A stretch of DNA of 64,000 nucleotides from Sphingomicrobium sp. XHP0239 (GTDB lineage Bacteria > Pseudomonadota > Alphaproteobacteria > Sphingomonadales > Sphingomonadaceae): NCBI RefSeq assembly GCF_039555325.1, contig NZ_CP154608.1, positions 1,302,001 to 1,366,000 on the forward strand. Direction: 5' to 3'. Position numbers and translations under genes: made by a program. Positions 31,825-40,786 of this stretch are shown here, piece by piece. Under the pieces are notes generated by a model. That model had not been told where the DNA came from. It worked only from the letters and a program-made list of their open reading frames with translations, and did not search any database. How positions within the stretch are numbered: position 1 is the stretch's first letter; each line of letters starts with the position of its first letter.

Positions 31825-32030
31825 TGCGCGAGTGCCCCAAGTGCCAGTCGATGCAGACCGAGGAAGGGTTCATCGTCGACCACGGCTATGGCGAAAAGCA
31901 CGTCGCCGCCTTCAATCGCGGCGCGCCCGACAAGAAATGGTGGGGGCTGAAGTCGAAGAAGCAGGACCGCCTGGCCATCGCGACCTACCGCTGCACGCGG
32001 TGCGGATATCTTGAGAGTTATGCGAAGTGA
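31824..32030 (+). CDS. Small zinc-ribbon protein
   Basis: 68 residues from ATG 31824, sharing a base with the kinase stop. Two CxxC pairs (RECPKCQSM near the start, YRCTRCGYLE near the end) make a zinc ribbon with a Trp-rich middle (DKKWWGLKSKKQDRLA). Short ribbon proteins of this layout are widespread and unstudied. Translational coupling suggests it is made with the kinase, which is unexplained. Confidence 0.75.
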   Translation: MRECPKCQSMQTEEGFIVDHGYGEKHVAAFNRGAPDKKWWGLKSKKQDRLAIATYRCTRCGYLESYAK

Positions 32031-32470
32031 CCGCGAACAGTCCGAGGACCAAAACAACGATGGTCGCCTTGATGCTCGCTGGATGCAGTGCCGAGGTATC
32101 GCCCTCCGATAGGCTTACAGGATGTCAGAAAGCTGAATTAGCCGGAGAGCTTCTTGACGGTTCGGTCGAATGTTGGGCCGATCAACCGGTACAAAGATAT
32201 TCGGGCTTCATAAACTATGAGCAAGAAGCCGTCTTGTTCTTCGAGGCGCTTCCCGATGATAGTCTCTCTTTCGATGAGCTTGTGGAGCATCCGTGGGCGT
32301 ACCTACCCAGCGATTTTGAACAGCGCGCAAATGGTCGGGGGCTGTATGCTGTGATAGTGCGAGGACGTCGGTCAGTCGAAGAGGGCGCATATGGTCACTT
32401 TAATCTTTTCCATCACGCGATCGACATCATTGCCGTTGAAAAGATCGAAAAACTCGAAGCCTACGAATGA
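32027..32470 (+). CDS. Hypothetical lipoprotein of atypical composition
   Basis: 147 residues if GTG 32027 is used, which overlaps the zinc-ribbon stop (GTGA). An ATG at 32060 is the alternative. The sequence MVALMLAGCSAEV is a lipobox with Cys20. The mature part (VECWADQPVQRYSGFINYEQ, FFEALPDDSLSFDELVEHPW) matches no family I know. The DNA is noticeably richer in A and T than its neighbours, suggesting recent arrival. It sits between stress kinase and paaG genes without evident functional link. Confidence 0.55.
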   Translation: MTANSPRTKTTMVALMLAGCSAEVSPSDRLTGCQKAELAGELLDGSVECWADQPVQRYSGFINYEQEAVLFFEALPDDSLSFDELVEHPWAYLPSDFEQRANGRGLYAVIVRGRRSVEEGAYGHFNLFHHAIDIIAVEKIEKLEAYE

Positions 32471-32538
32471 GTAGCCCAATCTTTCTCAGCTGATACGGTA
32501 CTATGGCAAATTCGCGATGAATTCGCTTTAACGAATAA

Positions 32539-33315
32539 ATGACCGACACCATCCTCCTAACCCGCCACGACCACGTCGCAACGATCACCCTCAACCGCCC
32601 CGATCGGCTGAACAGCTTCACCGCCGACATGCATCGCGAACTGCAGGCGGCGCTCGACGAAACGGGCGACGCACGGGTGATCGTCCTGACCGGCGCGGGC
32701 CGCGGCTTTTGCGCGGGGCAGGATCTCAATGATCGCAAGGTCGCGCCGGGCGAAAAGGTCGACCTCGGCGAAACGGTCGAGGCGAGTTGGAATCCGCTGA
32801 TCCGTCGCCTCGCGACGATGGACCAGCCGGTTATCTGCGCGGTCAATGGCGTGGCGGCGGGTGCGGGCGCGAATATCGCGTTGGCGTGCGACCTGACCTT
32901 CGCGGCGAAGAGCGCCAAGTTCATCCAGAGCTTTTCCGCGCTCGGCCTCATCCCCGACAGCGGCGGAAGCTGGCACCTGCCGCGCCTCGTCGGACAGCAG
33001 CGCGCGCTGGGACTTGCCCTGACGGGCGAACCGCTGATGGCGGAGCAGGCGGCCGACTGGGGACTGATCTGGAAAGCAGTCGACGATGATGAGTTGATGG
33101 ACGAGGTCATGACGACCGCGCAAAAGCTGGCGAGCCTTCCGCCACTCGGTCTTGCGGCGATCAAGAACATCGTTCGCACCACTGGATCGCGGACGCTGGA
33201 CGAGGAACTCGACCTGCAGCGTGACGAAATGCGTCGCCTGGGGTACACCCACGACTATGCGGAGGGCGTCGCAGCCTTTCTCGAGAAGCGGAAGGCGACG
33301 TTCGAAGGCCGCTGA
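32539..33315 (+). CDS. paaG: PaaG-type ring 1,2-epoxyphenylacetyl-CoA isomerase
   Basis: 258 residues, crotonase fold. The oxyanion motif GFCAGQDLNDRKVAPGEKVD and the second loop GAGANIALACDLTFAAKSAK are present, and the catalytic Asp lies in LGLIPDSGGSWHLPRLVG. The NDRKV.PG segment is characteristic of PaaG rather than general enoyl-CoA hydratases. It isomerises the epoxide to an oxepin-CoA, the step after PaaABCE. It lies on the plus strand 569 bases before paaZ. Confidence 0.9.
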   Translation: MTDTILLTRHDHVATITLNRPDRLNSFTADMHRELQAALDETGDARVIVLTGAGRGFCAGQDLNDRKVAPGEKVDLGETVEASWNPLIRRLATMDQPVICAVNGVAAGAGANIALACDLTFAAKSAKFIQSFSALGLIPDSGGSWHLPRLVGQQRALGLALTGEPLMAEQAADWGLIWKAVDDDELMDEVMTTAQKLASLPPLGLAAIKNIVRTTGSRTLDEELDLQRDEMRRLGYTHDYAEGVAAFLEKRKATFEGR

Positions 33316-33409
33316 GTGCCGACCTCGCCTTCATGGCGAAAAAATCCGGCAGACGGAGCTCGGTTGCCGCCTGCCGGAAGCCGGATCGTTCAACCCCAGT
33401 CCGTGCGCG

Positions 33410-33760
33410 TCAGACGATCGACAGCAACGCGCGCGCCCCGATCTCCAATGACTGCACGAGCGCGATCGTCGTCACCACGCCCGCGACCGCGATACCGAAC
33501 CAGAAAAACAGTCCCGAACCACTATCTTCCGGTTCGGATGCGTCCATCGTCGTCGAGGCGCCGGCCCGCTCGATAAAGCGTCGATCCGCTTGCTGACGTG
33601 TCAGCAGAGTTCGGTCACGATCGGACGTCTCGCCTTTCGCATCGCGATGCGACCGTTCAGCCTCGTCGGCGTCGATCCGCAGGATCGACCGACTGTTCTC
33701 GACGCGGCGGGGGAAGGACCGGTCGTCGGTCATAACAGCGAACTGGTGACGCATTTCCAT
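33410..33760 (-). CDS. Hypothetical single-pass membrane protein
   Basis: 116 residues if ATG 33760 is used, while ATG 33733 (MTDDRSFPRRVENSRSILRI) gives 107. A charged cytoplasmic part is followed by one C-terminal transmembrane helix (GLFFWFGIAVAGVVTTIALV). No family was recognised. It lies opposite to and between paaG and paaZ. Support is codon use and the clean membrane helix only. Confidence 0.45.
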   Translation of the reverse strand: MEMRHQFAVMTDDRSFPRRVENSRSILRIDADEAERSHRDAKGETSDRDRTLLTRQQADRRFIERAGASTTMDASEPEDSGSGLFFWFGIAVAGVVTTIALVQSLEIGARALLSIV

Positions 33761-33883
33761 CCGTGCGGGATAGCGCGAAGCACCGCTCGACGCCCGGCAA
33801 AGCCGGTCCGATGCGGAGCGACCCGCCGCCTTGTCGCGCCCCGCCGCGCGTCCTAAGCGCCTCTACCGAAGGAGACGCCCGCG

Positions 33884-35905
33884 ATGAAAACGCTCGAATT
33901 GATGAACTATGCTGCCGACCAGTGGGTGCGCGGCGACGGTGAATTACGCTCGATCCCGAGTGCGATCGATGGCGCACAAGTCGCGAAAACGGGGTCGGAC
34001 GGTCTGGATTTCGCCGCGATGCTGGCGCACGCGCGTGACGTCGGCGGACCTGCACTGCGGGCGATGACTTTTCACGAACGTGCCTGGATGCTGAAGGATC
34101 TGGGTCTCGCCATCATGGAGCGGAAAGAGGAGCTGTACGCACTCAATCCTCATTCGGGAGCGACGCGCGGCGACGGGTGGATCGACATCGACGGCGGCGC
34201 ACTGACGCTGCTGTCCTACAGCTCGACCGGCCGCAAGAAGTTGCCCGACGCCCACGTCATGCTGGAAGGCGAACAGGAAGCGCTCGCCAAGGACCCGGGG
34301 TTCGTCGGCCAGCACATCATGACGCCCAAGCAGGGCGCGGCGGTGCACATCAACGCCTTCAACTTCCCCGTGTGGGGCATGCTGGAAAAGGTCGCCCCAA
34401 CATTACTCGCCGGCATGCCGTGCATCGTGAAACCGGCCACCGCGACCAGCTATCTTGCCGAAGCGGCGTTCCGGATCATGATCGAGACGGGCGTCCTTCC
34501 CGAAGGCGCGGTGCAATTGATCGTCGGCGGTGTCGGCGACCTCTTCGACCATCTCGGCGGACAGGACGTGGTCAGCTTTACCGGATCGGCGGCGACGGCT
34601 GGCAAGCTCAAGAACCATCCCACGGTATTGCGCGAAAGCGTGACCTTCGTGGCCGAACAGGACAGCCTCAACGCCAGCGTGCTGGGACCCGATGCGGGGC
34701 CGGACACGCCGGAATTCGAGCTATTCATCGCCGAAGTCGCTCGCGAAATGACGGTCAAGGCGGGACAGAAATGCACCGCCATCCGCCGCGCGCTGGTGCC
34801 TGGGGCGCACTTGGATGCGGTCGAGGCAGCCTTGAAGGACAAGCTGGCGGCGCTGACCATTGGCGATCCGCGCGAGAAGGACACGACGCTCGGCGCGCTG
34901 GTCAGCTGTTCGCAGCGCGACGACGTTCGGGAGAAGATCGGCGAACTGGTTTCGGGCGGGGCGCGCATCGTCCACGGCGATCCCGATGCGGAACGCGGCG
35001 TCGCGGGCGGAGCCTTCATCGATCCGGTCCTGCTCCGTGCCGACGATCCGTGGAAGGCCGATGCGGTGCACGACGTCGAAGCGTTCGGCCCGGTGGCGAC
35101 CATCATGCCCTATCGCGACCTCGACGATGCGATCGCGCTGGCGAACCGCGGGATGGGTAGCCTTGCCCTGTCGATGTTCAGCAATGATCCCGACGCCGCG
35201 GGCCAGTTCGTTCGCGGCGCGGCGGCCTTTCACGGGCGAATACTGGTCATCAATCGCGACAATGCGAAGCTGTCGACGGGGCACGGCAGCCCCCTCCCCG
35301 TCCTCGTTCACGGCGGCCCCGGACGCGCGGGCGGCAGCGAGGAGATGGGCGGGCTTCGCGGTCTGCACCACTACATGCAGCGCACCGCGATCCAGTCGAC
35401 CCCCGCGATGATCGCGGCGATCAGCCAGCAATATGTCGCGGGCGCGCCGAAGCACGAAAGCGCGGTCCATCCTTTCCGCCTCAAGATGAGCGAGATGGAT
35501 CTCGGCCAGACCTTCTTCTCCGAGGCGCGCAAGGTCACGGTCGAGGACATCGAGCATTTCGCGGAGTTCACCGGCGACAAATTCTACGCCCACATGGACG
35601 AGGAAGCCGCGAAGGCCTCCCCGATCTTCGAAGGCCGCGTGGCGCACGGTTATCTGATCCTGAGCTTCGCCGCGGGTCTGTTCGTCGATCCCGATCCGGG
35701 CCCCGTCTTGGCGAACACCGGGCTCGAGGACCTCAAATTCCTCACGCCGCTCTATCCCGGTGACACGATGCGGGTCGAGCTGACGGTCAAGTCCAAGTCG
35801 ATCAAGTCCGACGAGACCGGGGTCGTGAAGTGGGCCGTCGAGATTTTCAACCAGGACGACGACGCCGTCGCGACCTATACACTGTTGACCGAAAATACGC
35901 CCTAG
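33884..35905 (+). CDS. paaZ: PaaZ, oxepin-CoA hydrolase / aldehyde dehydrogenase
   Basis: 673 residues. The aldehyde dehydrogenase domain (1-520) has Glu in FVAEQDSLNA and Cys in GQKCTAIRRA as catalytic residues. A C-terminal MaoC-like hydratase domain (540-673) has the hotdog signature EHFAEFTGDKFYAHMDEEAA and GRVAHGYLILSFAAGLFV. This full two-domain form opens the oxepin-CoA ring and oxidises the aldehyde to 3-oxo-5,6-dehydrosuberyl-CoA. An AAGGAGA site precedes the ATG. Thiolase, PaaF, PaaH and the ligase PaaK are not in the window. Confidence 0.96.
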   Translation: MKTLELMNYAADQWVRGDGELRSIPSAIDGAQVAKTGSDGLDFAAMLAHARDVGGPALRAMTFHERAWMLKDLGLAIMERKEELYALNPHSGATRGDGWIDIDGGALTLLSYSSTGRKKLPDAHVMLEGEQEALAKDPGFVGQHIMTPKQGAAVHINAFNFPVWGMLEKVAPTLLAGMPCIVKPATATSYLAEAAFRIMIETGVLPEGAVQLIVGGVGDLFDHLGGQDVVSFTGSAATAGKLKNHPTVLRESVTFVAEQDSLNASVLGPDAGPDTPEFELFIAEVAREMTVKAGQKCTAIRRALVPGAHLDAVEAALKDKLAALTIGDPREKDTTLGALVSCSQRDDVREKIGELVSGGARIVHGDPDAERGVAGGAFIDPVLLRADDPWKADAVHDVEAFGPVATIMPYRDLDDAIALANRGMGSLALSMFSNDPDAAGQFVRGAAAFHGRILVINRDNAKLSTGHGSPLPVLVHGGPGRAGGSEEMGGLRGLHHYMQRTAIQSTPAMIAAISQQYVAGAPKHESAVHPFRLKMSEMDLGQTFFSEARKVTVEDIEHFAEFTGDKFYAHMDEEAAKASPIFEGRVAHGYLILSFAAGLFVDPDPGPVLANTGLEDLKFLTPLYPGDTMRVELTVKSKSIKSDETGVVKWAVEIFNQDDDAVATYTLLTENTP

Positions 35906-35986
35906 ACCCGGAACGACCCGCGGCTTTCTCCCATTGATTCATTGAGATGGCGCCGTTGGTGCCACACAAAAAAGGGAGTTACCATT

Positions 35987-36418
35987 ATGCAGATCGATCA
36001 GATCATGACGAAGAACATCAAGACCGTTGCGCCGAGCGCGACGGCCAAGGACGCGGCGAGCTTCATGCTGTCGGAAGATACGGGTTTCGTGCCGGTATGC
36101 GATGGACAGAAACTGGTCGGGACCATCACTGATCGCGACATCGCCGTTCGTGGCGTCGCGTCGGGCAAGGGTGCCGACTGCAGCGTGTCCGAACTGATGA
36201 GCGACAGCCCCGTCTTCCTGTCGGTGTCCGACAGCGTCGAGGAAGCCGCCAAGAAGATGAAGGAATATCAGGTACGCCGCTTGCCGGTGATTGGTGAAAA
36301 CCAGGAACTCGTCGGCGTCGTTAGCCTCGGCGACATCGCCCGCGAGACCGGACAGAGCTTCGACGAGATGGCGCTTGAAGGCGTCAGTGCGAAGGGTTCG
36401 CTCAACCAGCAGGGCTAA
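35987..36418 (+). CDS. Tandem CBS-domain protein
   Basis: 143 residues from ATG 35987 (MQIDQIMTKNIKTVAPSATA) with an AAGGGAG site upstream. Two CBS repeats are seen: one with TDRDIAVRGVASGK and one with VRRLPVIGENQELVGVVSLG D. CBS pairs bind adenosine nucleotides and regulate partner proteins. No effector domain is attached. Solo CBS proteins of this type are common in sphingomonads, often linked to stress. It is followed by a terminator shared with the ATP synthase genes. Confidence 0.9.
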   Translation: MQIDQIMTKNIKTVAPSATAKDAASFMLSEDTGFVPVCDGQKLVGTITDRDIAVRGVASGKGADCSVSELMSDSPVFLSVSDSVEEAAKKMKEYQVRRLPVIGENQELVGVVSLGDIARETGQSFDEMALEGVSAKGSLNQQG

Positions 36419-36441
36419 CCCCCCCCACCACACAAACGAAA

Positions 36442-36476
36442 GGGCCCGGGAGCATGACGCTTCCGGGCCCTTTTTC
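36442..36476. terminator. Shared terminator between CBS gene and atpF
   Basis: GGGCCCGGGA (36442-36451) and TTCCGGGCCC (36461-36470) make a ten-pair stem, then TTTTTC. In reverse it is followed by CCCTTTCGTTTG, so it may also end the convergent atp operon. Confidence 0.9.
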
Positions 36477-36496
36477 GTCTCCACAACGTGGAGCGA

Positions 36497-37045
36497 TCAG
36501 CCGAGCCGGGTGATCGCCTCGTCGATCAACTTCGCATCGGTATCGCTGTCGGCCTTCGCAGCGATGATCTGCGCGGCGGCAGCCTTCGCAGCCATCGCGG
36601 TTTTCGCCTTCAGTTCCGCGACAGCGGCGCGCTGTTCCGAAGCGATCTTCGCCTCGGCCATCGCTTTCTTCCGCGCGACCATGTCCGTCGCGTCGGTCTC
36701 TGCCTTGGCGATGATCTGCGCGGCTTCCTCGTCGGCACGGGCGCGGATCGCGGCGGCGTCCTTTTCGGCGGCCTTAGCCTTGCCTTCATATTCGGTGCGC
36801 AGCTTCTCGGCCTCTTCGCGCAGCTGCCGGGCTTCGTCCAGTTGTTCGCGGATCGCCGCGATCTTGGCATCGAGGCTTTTGCCGATCGCGCCCGGGACCC
36901 GCTTCCAGACCATCAGCAGGATGACGAGCGTCATGGCGATGGCGACCCACACTGCGCCGTCGGCGAAGTAGCTGGGATAGCCTTCCTCGTGCGTGGTGAT
37001 CGGCAGTTCGGCGATCGGTTCGCCGGGCGGGTTCTGGCTAGCCAT
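36497..37045 (-). CDS. atpF: ATP synthase F0 subunit b
   Basis: 182 residues. One transmembrane segment (AVWVAIAMTLVILLMVWKRV) follows an N-terminal stretch of 30 residues, then a long Ala/Glu/Lys-rich coiled coil typical of the peripheral stalk (LDAKIAAIREQLDEARQLRE). It is the last gene of atpIBEF'F and overlaps the b' gene by eight bases. Confidence 0.93.
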   Translation of the reverse strand: MASQNPPGEPIAELPITTHEEGYPSYFADGAVWVAIAMTLVILLMVWKRVPGAIGKSLDAKIAAIREQLDEARQLREEAEKLRTEYEGKAKAAEKDAAAIRARADEEAAQIIAKAETDATDMVARKKAMAEAKIASEQRAAVAELKAKTAMAAKAAAAQIIAAKADSDTDAKLIDEAITRLG

Positions 37046-37532
37046 CGGCCAGCTCCTTCTTCACCGCGCTGGTGGCGGTACGCTTGTCGACGGTGAGGCC
37101 CGAGACCTTGGCGACCATCGCCTGCGTGGCTTCGGCGGCCAGGCTCTCCAGCTCGGCCAATGCGGCCTCGCGCTGGGTCGCCAGGTCGGCGGCGGCGGCG
37201 TCGAGCTTCTTGTCGATATTGCTGTCGGCGCGCTGCATCTTGGCGGCGGTTTTCTTGGCAGCCTCGGCCTTCGCGTCGGCATTGGCCTTGGCCGCCTCGC
37301 TGCGGGCAGCATCGAGGGAGGCGCGATAGTCCTCCTCGAGCTTGTCCGCATTGGCTTGCGCCTGTTCGGCTTCCTTGAGGTCGGCCGCGATCTGGTCGTC
37401 GCGCCGATCCACCGTCTGCTGGATCTTGGGCACCATGCCATAGCCGATGAAGACCAAGATGGCGCCGAAGAAGACCGTCAGCCAGAAGATCTGCGAGGCG
37501 TAGATTTCCGCGATTTGCGCGATTTGCGGCAT
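37038..37532 (-). CDS. atpF': ATP synthase F0 subunit b'
   Basis: 164 residues. An N-terminal helix (FWLTVFFGAILVFIGYGMVP) is followed by KIQQTVDRRDDQIAADLKEA and coiled coil. Alphaproteobacteria and photosynthetic bacteria have a divergent second b subunit, which pairs with b in the stator stalk. The order c-b'-b is usual for them. Confidence 0.93.
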   Translation of the reverse strand: MPQIAQIAEIYASQIFWLTVFFGAILVFIGYGMVPKIQQTVDRRDDQIAADLKEAEQAQANADKLEEDYRASLDAARSEAAKANADAKAEAAKKTAAKMQRADSNIDKKLDAAAADLATQREAALAELESLAAEATQAMVAKVSGLTVDKRTATSAVKKELADG

Positions 37533-37572
37533 GAACCGACCTCAAGAAGCCTTTTGGGGTACGCTTCGACGC

Positions 37573-37800
37573 TTAGGCGACGAAGAGCAGGATGATCGCG
37601 ACGACGAACGCGAGCAGACCGAGAAGTTCGGCGGCGGCGAAGCCGATGAACAGGCGGCCCTGCTGGCTGTCGGCCGCGGCCGGGTTGCGCAGCGCGCTTT
37701 CGAGGAACGAGCCGAACACGTTACCCACGCCGATGGCGGCCATGCCGGCACCGATGGCGGCGAGACCCGCACCGATCAATTTTGCAGCTTCTGCGTCCAT
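37573..37800 (-). CDS. atpE: ATP synthase F0 subunit c
   Basis: 75 residues, two transmembrane helices. The first is Gly/Ala-rich (LIGAGLAAIGAGMAAIGVGN), the polar loop is RNPAAADSQQ, and the second helix holds the proton-binding Glu in IGFAAAELLGLLAFVVAI. A Glu, not a Gln-supported sodium site, points to H+ translocation. Confidence 0.97.
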   Translation of the reverse strand: MDAEAAKLIGAGLAAIGAGMAAIGVGNVFGSFLESALRNPAAADSQQGRLFIGFAAAELLGLLAFVVAIILLFVA

Positions 37801-37829
37801 GATAAGACTCCCAGTTGAAATATGCGTGA

Positions 37830-38621
37830 TTAGTGAAGGTTGATCGCGTCGTTGAGGTACAGCGACGTGAGCAGGGCGAAAACATAGGCCTGGATACCGG
37901 CGACCAGGATCTCGAGCATCGAGACGCCGACCATCAGCAGCATCGAGGGAAGGCTGACGACCGCCAGCGTGGCGATCCCGCCCGCCGACCCGTTGATGAC
38001 GAACCCCGCGAGCACCTTGAGAAGGATATGCCCAGCGGTCATGGCCACGAACAGTCGCAGGCCGAGGCTGATCGGGCGGAACAGGAAGCTGAACAGCTCG
38101 ATCAGGAAGATGAGCGGGATCATCGGCTTGGGCGTGCCGTGCGGAATGAACAGGCTGAAGAAATGCAGCCCGTGCTTCGCGAACCCGACGATCAGCACCA
38201 GCGCGAAACTCACCACGGCGAGCACGCCGGTGATCGTCAGGTGGCTGGTCACGGTGAAGGCATGGACGCCGAACAGGGCCGTCGGGAACAGCCCCAGCAG
38301 GTTGGCAAACAGGATGAACATGAACAGCGAAAAGACATAGGGCACGAAGGCGCGGCCGTTCTTGCCGATGTTGGTATCGATCATGTCGGTGATGAAGCCG
38401 GTGAAGCCCTCTACCGCCATCTGCCAGCGACCCGGGATCAGCTCGCGCTTCAACCCGCCCAGCATGAACACGAACAGGACGACGAGCGTCGCTGCCATCC
38501 AGGCGGCGGAATTGGTAAAGGGGATTTCGTAGCCGGCGATCTGCCAGCCTTCGCCGAACATGGGATGCACCTCGAACTGGTACATCGGGTCGATCTTGCC
38601 GCCTTCTGCCTCGGTCGCCAC
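37830..38621 (-). CDS. atpB: ATP synthase F0 subunit a
   Basis: 263 residues, starting at GTG 38621, with ATG 13 residues later as an alternative. It has five to six membrane helices and the essential arginine in RPISLGLRLFVAMTAGHILL. The C terminus AGIQAYVFALLTSLYLNDAI is conserved. It forms the proton half channels with the c ring. It begins two bases after the atpI stop. Confidence 0.97.
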   Translation of the reverse strand: MATEAEGGKIDPMYQFEVHPMFGEGWQIAGYEIPFTNSAAWMAATLVVLFVFMLGGLKRELIPGRWQMAVEGFTGFITDMIDTNIGKNGRAFVPYVFSLFMFILFANLLGLFPTALFGVHAFTVTSHLTITGVLAVVSFALVLIVGFAKHGLHFFSLFIPHGTPKPMIPLIFLIELFSFLFRPISLGLRLFVAMTAGHILLKVLAGFVINGSAGGIATLAVVSLPSMLLMVGVSMLEILVAGIQAYVFALLTSLYLNDAINLH

Positions 38622-38623
38622 TG

Positions 38624-38968
38624 TCAGTCGTTCCCGTCTCTACCGAGCCCGCTCTGCGTGCTCGAAAATCTCACGATGCTCCAGAAGCCGCCGACGATCC
38701 CGAGGACGAGACCGACGACCAGAGCGATGCCTCCGGTGTCGAACAGGCGATCCACCGCCCACCCCACGAAGGCGCCACCAAGCACGCCGCCGAGAAGGTA
38801 GGACAGGACCCGACTGCCGGCCGCCTCGTTCTTGTCGGGCGGCGGGCGATTGGCCCCGGTCCGTTCCGCTTCCTTTGCCTGCGCTCGTCGGAGCCGCTCT
38901 TCGAGCGAATCGATTCGCGCATCCTCGGGAAGGTTCGACGCCTGCTTGTCGGGTCTGTCGTCGGCCAC
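38624..38968 (-). CDS. atpI: AtpI-like ATP synthase assembly protein
   Basis: 114 residues from GTG 38968 (GGGAGA upstream). A charged N-terminal part leads to two transmembrane helices (VLSYLLGGVLGGAFVGWAVD; GGIALVVGLVLGIVGGFWSI), the AtpI/AtpZ layout in alphaproteobacteria. It is thought to aid c-ring assembly or ion supply. First gene of the F0 operon. Confidence 0.88.
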   Translation of the reverse strand: MADDRPDKQASNLPEDARIDSLEERLRRAQAKEAERTGANRPPPDKNEAAGSRVLSYLLGGVLGGAFVGWAVDRLFDTGGIALVVGLVLGIVGGFWSIVRFSSTQSGLGRDGND

Positions 38969-39130
38969 CGTATCTCCCTTACATCAAGTGCCAGCGTTTC
39001 GGGGGAAAGCTGGCACCGGGAGCCGGGGCGTTCAGGCAAGCCCGCCAAGGCAGCGCCCCTTTATGAAGCGGGGGGATGGGTGTCAACCGTTGGCGGCGGA
39101 ACCGCAGCGCCGTTCGCTCGCTCCCTTTCC

Positions 39131-39943
39131 ATGACAAACCCTGCCCCTTTCCCGGTCGGCGTCGCGTTCCTGTTGTGCGCCTGCGCGCCGCAGGACGACG
39201 GCGCTCTCGGCCAGCCCGAGACGACGCCCGAGCCTCCCGTCGCCATGTCCGATCCGCCCGCGCCCCAGGCACAGCCCAGCGCAGTCCGCATCGTCGAACA
39301 GAACGCCCTCATTGATTTTACCGCATCATGGCCCGCGGAAGCCGCTGCGGTCGAGGCGATCGACGCGCGCTTTCGCGAGCAGGCCGCCACCAGCAAGGCC
39401 GAACTGATCCGAATGGCGGAGGAGGAAGGCTCGCTCAGCACGCAGCAGCAGCGCGAATTCAATGGGCTGTCCACCTCGACCGAATGGACCACCGCGGGTG
39501 AGAGCGAGTTGCTCCTCAGCCTGAGTGCGGCCGTTTCCAGCTATACCGGCGGAGCGCATCCCAATTACGGGACCGCCACCCTCCTCTGGGATCGCGCGGC
39601 AAACGAGGAGCGCCGGGTCTCCGCCCTGTTCGGTGGAGCCGGCTCGATGACGCAGACGCTCGGCACCCGCTTTTGCGACCGTCTCGATGCCGAGCGTGAC
39701 GATCGCCGCGGCGGCATCGCGGTCGACGGTATGTTCGGCGAATGCCCGCCTCTGAGCGATATTTCCGTCATTCCGACCGACAGCGACCGCAACGGACTGT
39801 TCGACCAGTTCGTCCTCGTCGCCGACCCCTATGTCGCCGGACCGTATGCAGAGGGGGAATATCGGATCACCCTGCCGGTCGATGCCGCCATCGCCGCGGC
39901 GCTCGACGCACGTTACGCCGGCGAATTCGAGACCGTTCGCTGA
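39131..39943 (+). CDS. DUF3298/DUF4163-type lipoprotein
   Basis: 270 residues from ATG 39131, chosen because the lipobox (FLLCAC, Cys near residue 15) follows at the right distance. The upstream GTG/ATG starts would bury it. The mature part has the beta-rich pattern SAAVSSYTGGAHPNYGTATL, in which YTGGAHPN is the hallmark of the DUF3298 family. A preceding DUF4163-like half (FREQAATSKAELIRMAEEEG) is present. Function is unknown; the family includes peptidoglycan-associated and anti-sigma-type proteins. Confidence 0.8.
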   Translation: MTNPAPFPVGVAFLLCACAPQDDGALGQPETTPEPPVAMSDPPAPQAQPSAVRIVEQNALIDFTASWPAEAAAVEAIDARFREQAATSKAELIRMAEEEGSLSTQQQREFNGLSTSTEWTTAGESELLLSLSAAVSSYTGGAHPNYGTATLLWDRAANEERRVSALFGGAGSMTQTLGTRFCDRLDAERDDRRGGIAVDGMFGECPPLSDISVIPTDSDRNGLFDQFVLVADPYVAGPYAEGEYRITLPVDAAIAAALDARYAGEFETVR

Positions 39944-40029
39944 ACCTTGGCGCGGCGCACACGCGTCGCTAGGCTGCGGCACGCTCGGGCTCCGGGAGGC
40001 ATCGCCTTCTCGATCGAGGACACGTGCCT

Positions 40030-40713
40030 ATGAGCGAAGCCGATCCTGCCTCTCCCGCCGGTCATCGGCAGCGGTTGCGCGAGCGATTTCTGGAAAGCGG
40101 CGAGCAGGCTTTGCTCGATCACGAGCTGGTCGAATATCTGCTGACCGTCACGCTCCGGCGGGGCGACACCAAGGCGATGGCGAAGCGTCTACTGGCACAG
40201 TTCGGCGGATATGCCGAATTGCTCGATGCCGATGTCGGTACCCTCCGGGCCGAAGGAGTCACCGAGGCACAGATCGGCGCGCTGAAGATCGCGGCCGCCA
40301 CCGCCCGCCGCCTTCTCGAGCAACGCGCCCGCAAGGACGATGTCCTATCGAACTGGCAGGCCGTGCTCGACTATCTCCAGGCCAAAATGGCATGGCGTGG
40401 GACGGAGGAGGTGCGCGCACTGTTTCTCGACACCAAGAACCGGCTGATCGCCAATGAGCGCTTGTGGGAGGGCACGGTCGATGAAAGCGCGGTCCATGTC
40501 CGCGAGGTACTGAAGCGCGCGCTCCAGCTGGAGGCGGCGGCGCTGATCCTCGTGCATAACCACCCATCGGGCGACCCCACCCCCAGCCGCGCTGACAAGC
40601 AGATCACGCGCGAGATCGTCGAGGCGGGTCGGCCGCTGCGGATCACCGTCCACGACCATCTCGTCATCGGCGGCGCCACGCCGTTTAGTTTCCGCCAGCA
40701 GGGCCTGCTCTAA
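40030..40713 (+). CDS. radC: RadC/JAB-domain protein
   Basis: 227 residues from ATG 40030 (GTG 40024 is possible). An N-terminal helix-hairpin-helix half (LLTVTLRRGDTKAMAKRLLA, then QFGGYAELLDADVG) precedes the JAMM metalloprotease-like motif LVHNHPSGDPTPSRAD. RadC function is unsettled; it was wrongly tied to DNA repair and often occurs in mobile elements. Here it appears chromosomal, next to purB. Confidence 0.92.
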   Translation: MSEADPASPAGHRQRLRERFLESGEQALLDHELVEYLLTVTLRRGDTKAMAKRLLAQFGGYAELLDADVGTLRAEGVTEAQIGALKIAAATARRLLEQRARKDDVLSNWQAVLDYLQAKMAWRGTEEVRALFLDTKNRLIANERLWEGTVDESAVHVREVLKRALQLEAAALILVHNHPSGDPTPSRADKQITREIVEAGRPLRITVHDHLVIGGATPFSFRQQGLL

Positions 40714-40786
40714 CATCGGATGGCGGACGGTTGTGAGGGCAGATCGGTGCTGCTAATCGGCGCTCTCCTTCCTTCCGGAGCTCTCC

